Assembly (NCBI GenBank): GCA_024278215.1
Contig: JAJRTR010000104.1
Location: 1-19,236, forward strand
Direction of reading: 5' to 3'
Source of the DNA: a bacterium
Lineage (GTDB): Bacteria; UBP15; UBA6099; JAJRTR01
DNA: 19,236 bases
Shown here piece by piece: positions 14,283 through 19,236 of the stretch. Each line of letters opens with the position of its first letter. Position 1 is the stretch's first letter. Under the pieces are notes generated by a model, which made no database searches, was not told where the DNA came from, and saw nothing but the letters and a program-made list of their open reading frames with translations. A program made the translations under genes and the position numbers.

Positions 14283-16277
14283 GTGGAAGGTTTTTTCAAA
14301 CTCGAATCTTCTTATGAGCCGTGTGGCGACCAGCCGAAGGCTATCGACAGGCTTGTCGAGAGCATCGAGGAGGATAATAAATTCACCACGCTTGTCGGCG
14401 TCACAGGTTCGGGCAAGACATACACAATCGCAAATGTCATCGAGCGTTTGCAGCGGCCCACACTTGTGATTTCCCACAATAAAACGCTCGCGGCGCAGCT
14501 TTGCAACGAGTTTAAGAGCTTCTTTCCCTCCAATGCGAATGAATATTTCGTCAGCTATTACGACTACTACCAGCCGGAAGCATATATGCCTGTGACGGAT
14601 ACATATATAGAAAAAGATTCGGCGGTCAACCAGGAGATCGACCGCCTGAGGCACTCGGCAACACAGGCTGTGCTGCTGCGCAATGATGTTGTAGTCGTGG
14701 GCAGTGTGTCCGCGATATACGGGCTGGGCTCGCCGCAGGACTACCAGGACGTGTGCCTCACGCTCGAAGCGGGTGCCGAGTATGACCGCGACGATCTCCT
14801 GCTCACTCTCATCAGGATGCAGTACGAGCGCACGGAGGACCTGCTCGAGACCGGCAAGTTCAGGGTCAGAGGCGGCACCGTCGAGTTGATACCTTCCGAC
14901 CGCGAGACTGTCGTGAAACTCGATTTCTTCGGCGACGATCTCGAGCGAATAACACAAATGGACCTCATTACGGGCGAAACGATTATGAGGCCCGAAAAGA
15001 TAATGCTGTTCCCGGCGACTCATTACGTGCTGATTCCCGAGCGGCTGACGGATGTGTTGCAAAGTATTAGCGACGAGCTCGGCGAGCGGTATAAAGAACT
15101 GCGCGGCTTGGGCAGGGAACTGGAGGCGAACAGACTGTGGGAGCGCACACAGTATGACATGGAGATGCTGCGCGAGATGGGCTACTGCCACGGCATCGAG
15201 AACTATTCGCGTCACTTCGACGGTCGTAAGCCGGGCGAGCCGCCTTATACTCTAAGCAGCTATTTCCCCGACGATATGCTTGTCGTCGTGGACGAATCGC
15301 ATGTGACGATTCCGCAACTGCGGGCGATGTGCAACGGAGACAGGGCGCGCAAGAACAGTCTCGTCGAGTTTGGGTTCAGACTGCCGTCGGCCTACGACAA
15401 CCGGCCGCTCAACTTCGACGAATTCGTCGAGCGGTCGCCGAATATAATATTTGTCAGCGCCACGCCGGGTCCGTTCGAGCTGAAAAATAGTGGTCGTATA
15501 GTCGAGCAGATAATCAGGCCGACCGGTCTTGTGGACCCGCGTGTCGAAGTGAAACCGATCAAGGGCCAGATGGCGCTGCTGCTCGATGAAATACATACCG
15601 TCGTCGAACGCAATGAACGCGCGCTGGTGACTACGCTTACTAAAAAGATGGCAGAAGAATTGACTGATTACCTCGTCGAGAAAAACGTGCGCGCACGCTA
15701 CATGCACTCGGATATCGATACGCTCGACCGGATACAGATAATATACGACCTGCGCCGCGGCGACTTCGATGTGCTCGTCGGCATCAACCTGCTGCGCGAA
15801 GGACTCGACCTGCCGGAAGTGTCGCTTGTGGCGATTCTCGACGCCGATAAAGAGGGCTTCTTAAGGTCGGCCACAACGCTCATTCAGACGATGGGCCGCG
15901 CCGCACGCAATGTCAACGGTAAGGTGATCCTTTTCGGCGACAAAGAAACGGATTCGATGAAACTGGCGCTGAAGGAAACAGGCCGACGCAGGAAACGCCA
16001 GATCGAATATAACAAAAAGTACGACATCGTGCCGAAAACAATTACGAAATGTGTGCAGGACAGATTCGAGACCACCGGCTACAGAGTGTCGGACCGGCGC
16101 GGCGAGTTCGTCGCGAAACAGATCGAACTGCAATCCGTCGCGGACCTGACGCTGCACGTCGATAAACTCGAGAAGGAGATGTGGGAAGCGTCAGACCGGC
16201 TCGATTTCGAGACGGCAGCCGCCATCCGCGACCAGATCAACCTGATAAAGGCAAAGAAAGGCGACAAACCCGTCTGA
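14283..16277 (+). CDS. uvrB: Excinuclease ABC subunit B (UvrB)
   Basis: Damage-verification helicase of nucleotide excision repair; receives DNA from UvrA and recruits UvrC. Walker A GVTGSGKT falls at residues 39-46 and the damage-probing beta-hairpin [10 protein letters not shown] at 93-102, both matching E. coli numbering. Further motifs are VVDESH (Walker B), [18 protein letters not shown] and TMGRAARN. The C-terminal UVR motif ([20 protein letters not shown]) binds UvrA/UvrC. The frame is open to a TTG at 14241, but GTG at 14283 reproduces the family N-terminus ([20 protein letters not shown]) and gives 664 residues. Its AGGA is 12 nt away, slightly long. The stop shares one base with the uvrA start. 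Confidence 0.96.
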   Translation: MEGFFKLESSYEPCGDQPKAIDRLVESIEEDNKFTTLVGVTGSGKTYTIANVIERLQRPTLVISHNKTLAAQLCNEFKSFFPSNANEYFVSYYDYYQPEAYMPVTDTYIEKDSAVNQEIDRLRHSATQAVLLRNDVVVVGSVSAIYGLGSPQDYQDVCLTLEAGAEYDRDDLLLTLIRMQYERTEDLLETGKFRVRGGTVELIPSDRETVVKLDFFGDDLERITQMDLITGETIMRPEKIMLFPATHYVLIPERLTDVLQSISDELGERYKELRGLGRELEANRLWERTQYDMEMLREMGYCHGIENYSRHFDGRKPGEPPYTLSSYFPDDMLVVVDESHVTIPQLRAMCNGDRARKNSLVEFGFRLPSAYDNRPLNFDEFVERSPNIIFVSATPGPFELKNSGRIVEQIIRPTGLVDPRVEVKPIKGQMALLLDEIHTVVERNERALVTTLTKKMAEELTDYLVEKNVRARYMHSDIDTLDRIQIIYDLRRGDFDVLVGINLLREGLDLPEVSLVAILDADKEGFLRSATTLIQTMGRAARNVNGKVILFGDKETDSMKLALKETGRRRKRQIEYNKKYDIVPKTITKCVQDRFETTGYRVSDRRGEFVAKQIELQSVADLTLHVDKLEKEMWEASDRLDFETAAAIRDQINLIKAKKGDKPV

Positions 16278-19096
16278 TGAAAAATATTACTGTTACAGGC
16301 GCGAGGGTCCACAACCTGAAAAATATCAGTGTGACTATCCCGCGCAACGCGCTGGTGGCGATTACGGGAGTGAGCGGATCGGGTAAAACATCGCTCGCTT
16401 TCGACACGATATTCGCGGAAGGACAGCGCCGCTATTTCGATACGCTTTCGGCATATTCGCGCCAGTTTGTGCAGGATATGGAACGCCCGGATGTCGATCT
16501 CATCGAGGGGCTTTCTCCCGCTATCAGCGTCAGCCAGAAGGGTATGCCCACAAGCCCGCGCTCGACCGTCGGCACTCTCACAGAGATATATGATTACCTG
16601 CGCCTGTTCTTCACCGCCGCCGGCACGCCCGTCTGCCCGAAGTGCGACATCGAGATAACTTCCTCATCGCCCGAACGCATCGCCGACCTGCTCATCGAGC
16701 AGCGCTCCAATACATTCGTTTATATTTTGGCTCCGCTCGTCATCGGCAGGAAAGGAATATATATAGACCTGATCGAAAAGGTTGCTAAGAAGGGATTCAC
16801 CCGCGTGCGCGTCGACGGCGACCTTTATCATGTCGACGATCCTATCGAGATGAGCCGCTACAAAATCCACAATATCGAACTCGTGGTCGACCGACTTGTA
16901 GTGAACCTTCTGAACCGCGAGCGCATAGTCGACTCGCTCACGACAGGCGCGAAAGAGGGTAAAGGCGCAATAGTCATTCATGACCGCGAAAGCGGCGAAG
17001 ACACGACATACAGCACGCGCATGTCATGCCCCGTCTGCGGCTACAGCCTGCCGAAGCTGTCGCCACGCATGTTCTCTTTCAACCATCCGTCCGGCGCGTG
17101 TCCGTCGTGCAGGGGAGTCGGGCATGTCGAAACATTCGATCCGGCTCTCGTAGTTCCCGACCCGGACCTGTCTTTGCAGGAAGGAGCGATAGCGCCGATT
17201 CCGCGGCTTAAGAATTCATTTAACTACAAGCTGGTATGCGCGGTGGTCGAACATGCCGGAGAAACTCCCGCGACGCCGATATCGCAGTACGGAAAAAAAG
17301 CGCTGGACATGCTTTTCGATGGTGGTGTAGCGAAGAAAAAGTTCAAGATAAGATACCGCTCGCATACAGGCAAATGGCGGTTCGCAACCGTGGCCTATCA
17401 CGGGCTCGGCGCGCTGCTATTCGACATGCTGCACGCGACGTCATCGGACAGAGTTCGCGATAAACTCGGGGAGTATATGTCGCTTGTCGACTGCCCCGAG
17501 TGCGGCGGAGCCAGGCTGAGGCCCGAGTCGCTGGCCGTACGCATACACGGCAGCAGCATCGCCGATCTTGCAATGATGCCTGTGGATAAACTCGCGGAAT
17601 ATCTCGACGGACTCGTGCTGAATGAGAAGGAAAAAGCTGTCGGCAGGGGACTTATGAATGAGGTGCGTAAACGCATAGGTTTTATGATGGATGTCGGGCT
17701 TGGGTATCTCACGTTGAACAGGAAAGCGGCGACACTTTCGGGAGGCGAATACCAGAGAGTGCGGCTGGCGGCGCAGATCGGCACGTATCTCGCGGGCGTG
17801 ACCTATGTGCTGGACGAACCGTCTGTCGCCCTGCACGCGCGCGACGGTCAGCGGCTGCTCGATACGCTCGAACGTCTCCGCGACCTGGGCAACTCGGTGC
17901 TCGTTGTCGAACACGACGAATTCACAATCGAACGCGCCGACCACATCGTGGATCTAGGCCCCGGCGCCGGCCGCCTCGGCGGCAGGCTTATCGGACAGGG
18001 CACCGCGAAGCAACTCGCACGTAATAAAGATTCGCTGACAGGCCAGTACCTGTCGGGCAAACTCGAGGTGAACTCCGCTTCCAAACGCAGGAAACCCGGA
18101 AAAGAAAAACTTGTCCTGCACGGCGCGGCCGGAAATAACCTGAAGAATATAAAAGTGGAAATACCTGTCGGCCTCTTCACCTGTCTGACCGGGGTCAGCG
18201 GTTCCGGCAAGAGCACGCTCGCTGCGGACACACTCATGCCCGCGCTGCAGAAAGCGCTTGAACTTAAACATGAAAAGCCGCTGCCTTACAAAAAACTCGA
18301 AGGCGCGGAATATATACAACGCGCGTTGTTCGTGGACACATCGCCCATCGGCAAAACCCCGCGCTCGACTCCAGCCACCTACACCGGCCTGTTCGACCAG
18401 ATAAGAAAGCTATTCACCGCGCTGCCCGAATCGAGGGCACGCGGATACAAGGCGGGGCGTTTCAGCTACAACGTCAAGGGCGGCCGATGCGAAGCCTGCG
18501 GCGGCAACGGTGTGCTGCGTGTCGAGATGCACTTTCTGCCGGATGTTTTTGTTAAATGCGATGTGTGCAACGGCAAGCGCTATAACAACGAAACGCTCGA
18601 AGTGACTTTCAAAGGAAAGAACATCGCCGAAATTCTTCAGATGACCGCCGAGGAAGCATACCCGGTATTCGAGAACATTCCTAAGGTGAGCAAACAACTT
18701 GCGATAATGCGCGACATCGGGCTGGACTATCTGCTGCTGGGTCAACCCGCCCCTACCCTGTCGTCGGGCGAGGCGCAAAGGATAAAACTCGCTTCCGAAC
18801 TCCAGTCGACAAATAACAACCGGACATTCTACCTGCTCGATGAGCCGACCAGGGGCCTGCATTTCTCGGACATACAGAAACTCGTCGACATCGTCAACAG
18901 GCTCGTCGACATGGGCAACACGGTAGTTGTCGTCGAACACAATCTCGACGTGGTGAAATGCGCCGACTGGATAATCGACCTCGGACCGGAAGGCGGCGAT
19001 GAAGGAGGCCGAATCATCGCGCAGGGGCCGCCGGAAAAGATCGCCCGCTCAAAAAAATCACACACAGGCAGGTTCCTGAAAAAATATTTAAAATGA
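16277..19096 (+). CDS. uvrA: Excinuclease ABC subunit A (UvrA)
   Basis: Dimeric ABC ATPase that finds bulky DNA lesions and loads UvrB. Walker A of the first site is GVSGSGKT (31-38, Lys37 as in E. coli); that of the second is GVSGSGKS. Zinc modules are intact: CPVC (251-254) with CPSC (275-278), and CEAC with CDVC in the second half. The first signature is LSGGE (487-491), but the second is LSSGE (828-832) instead of LSGGE. The first-site D-loop reads DEPSVALH rather than DEPSIGLH. Length is 939 residues, as in E. coli. The start ATG overlaps the uvrB stop (TGATG), so the pair is a uvrBA operon. A longer frame back to 16181 lies inside uvrB and is unlikely. Confidence 0.96.
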   Translation: MKNITVTGARVHNLKNISVTIPRNALVAITGVSGSGKTSLAFDTIFAEGQRRYFDTLSAYSRQFVQDMERPDVDLIEGLSPAISVSQKGMPTSPRSTVGTLTEIYDYLRLFFTAAGTPVCPKCDIEITSSSPERIADLLIEQRSNTFVYILAPLVIGRKGIYIDLIEKVAKKGFTRVRVDGDLYHVDDPIEMSRYKIHNIELVVDRLVVNLLNRERIVDSLTTGAKEGKGAIVIHDRESGEDTTYSTRMSCPVCGYSLPKLSPRMFSFNHPSGACPSCRGVGHVETFDPALVVPDPDLSLQEGAIAPIPRLKNSFNYKLVCAVVEHAGETPATPISQYGKKALDMLFDGGVAKKKFKIRYRSHTGKWRFATVAYHGLGALLFDMLHATSSDRVRDKLGEYMSLVDCPECGGARLRPESLAVRIHGSSIADLAMMPVDKLAEYLDGLVLNEKEKAVGRGLMNEVRKRIGFMMDVGLGYLTLNRKAATLSGGEYQRVRLAAQIGTYLAGVTYVLDEPSVALHARDGQRLLDTLERLRDLGNSVLVVEHDEFTIERADHIVDLGPGAGRLGGRLIGQGTAKQLARNKDSLTGQYLSGKLEVNSASKRRKPGKEKLVLHGAAGNNLKNIKVEIPVGLFTCLTGVSGSGKSTLAADTLMPALQKALELKHEKPLPYKKLEGAEYIQRALFVDTSPIGKTPRSTPATYTGLFDQIRKLFTALPESRARGYKAGRFSYNVKGGRCEACGGNGVLRVEMHFLPDVFVKCDVCNGKRYNNETLEVTFKGKNIAEILQMTAEEAYPVFENIPKVSKQLAIMRDIGLDYLLLGQPAPTLSSGEAQRIKLASELQSTNNNRTFYLLDEPTRGLHFSDIQKLVDIVNRLVDMGNTVVVVEHNLDVVKCADWIIDLGPEGGDEGGRIIAQGPPEKIARSKKSHTGRFLKKYLK

Positions 19097-19099
19097 TAA

Positions 19100-19236
19100 G
19101 AGCCAGTTGCAAAATTATGTTCGAAGCGAGGTCGAGCGAAATTGGTCGGAAGCAAGGCGGAGGTGCAAAATCCCCGCAGGCGTACTTGTAGAGTACGTCG
19201 AGGATGATTTTGTGCCGACAACGCAGCTGTTGACAA
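19100..19236 (-). repeat. Fold-back MITE-like element, family 1, copy 4 (3' part outside window)
   Basis: An inverted family 1 copy starts with GAGCCAGTTGCAAAATT at 19100, three bases after the uvrA stop codon, and runs off the window end. Only 137 bp are visible, covering one arm, the central hairpin and part of the other arm. The flank on the visible side is ATAA (19096-19099), which includes the last base of the uvrA TGA. This copy is somewhat more diverged than copies 1-3 (for example GGTCGGAAGC for GTTCAGAGC). Confidence 0.82.

Noticed and set aside
14280-15215. Long (311-codon) minus-strand frame opposite uvrB
   Set aside because: It is antisense to strongly recognised UvrB coding sequence and has no domain of its own; a shadow frame caused by codon bias.
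1-19236. CRISPR arrays, tRNA or rRNA genes
   Set aside because: The repeats are dispersed palindromes, not regularly spaced; no cloverleaf or rRNA-like sequence was recognised by eye.

Overview
The window is a bacterial chromosome segment of moderately high GC with short intergenic gaps and many start/stop overlaps. It carries housekeeping genes plus an unusual amount of small non-coding repeat DNA. gmhB (heptose pathway for LPS or S-layer glycans) and a pilT-type ATPase point to a didermic, probably piliated bacterium. I cannot place it in a phylum from the sequence; an uncultured lineage is my guess.

Layout: 1-1029 is a gene-poor leader with a fold-back repeat, coding remnants and hairpins. 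1030-6458 is a tightly coupled tryptophan operon in the order trpE, trpG, a 5-TM membrane protein of unknown function, trpC, trpB, trpA; trpD and trpF are absent. pilT (6482), gmhB (7697) and a yqeY-type gene (8302) follow on the same strand. A 7-TM protein with a C-terminal beta-propeller (9157-10881) stands alone between two copies of the fold-back repeat. 10882-11491 is a non-coding patch with three kinds of repeat. An AlaC-like aminotransferase and a PIN-PhoH gene form a minus-strand operon (14010 down to 11492). It diverges from uvrB-uvrA (14283-19096), which is again followed by the fold-back repeat.

The most notable content is the repeat DNA. Family 1 is a ~178-bp imperfect palindrome with 17-bp terminal inverted repeats. 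Two complete copies are flanked by 4-bp direct repeats (ATAG and GTAA), two more copies are cut by the window ends, and a decayed arm lies between the divergent alaC and uvrB promoters. Family 2 is a single 170-bp element with 14-bp perfect terminal inverted repeats and TGAGT target duplications. Both look like MITEs (non-autonomous transposons). A third family is a 23-nt CCGGC-NNN-GCCGG hairpin found three times, twice as part of a longer ~83-bp repeat. No transposase, CRISPR array, tRNA or rRNA was recognised.

Functionally, the trp genes supply chorismate to anthranilate (TrpEG), indole-glycerol phosphate formation (TrpC) and tryptophan synthase (TrpAB). The two middle steps (TrpD, TrpF) must be encoded elsewhere or replaced. 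UvrB and UvrA form the damage-recognition part of nucleotide excision repair.
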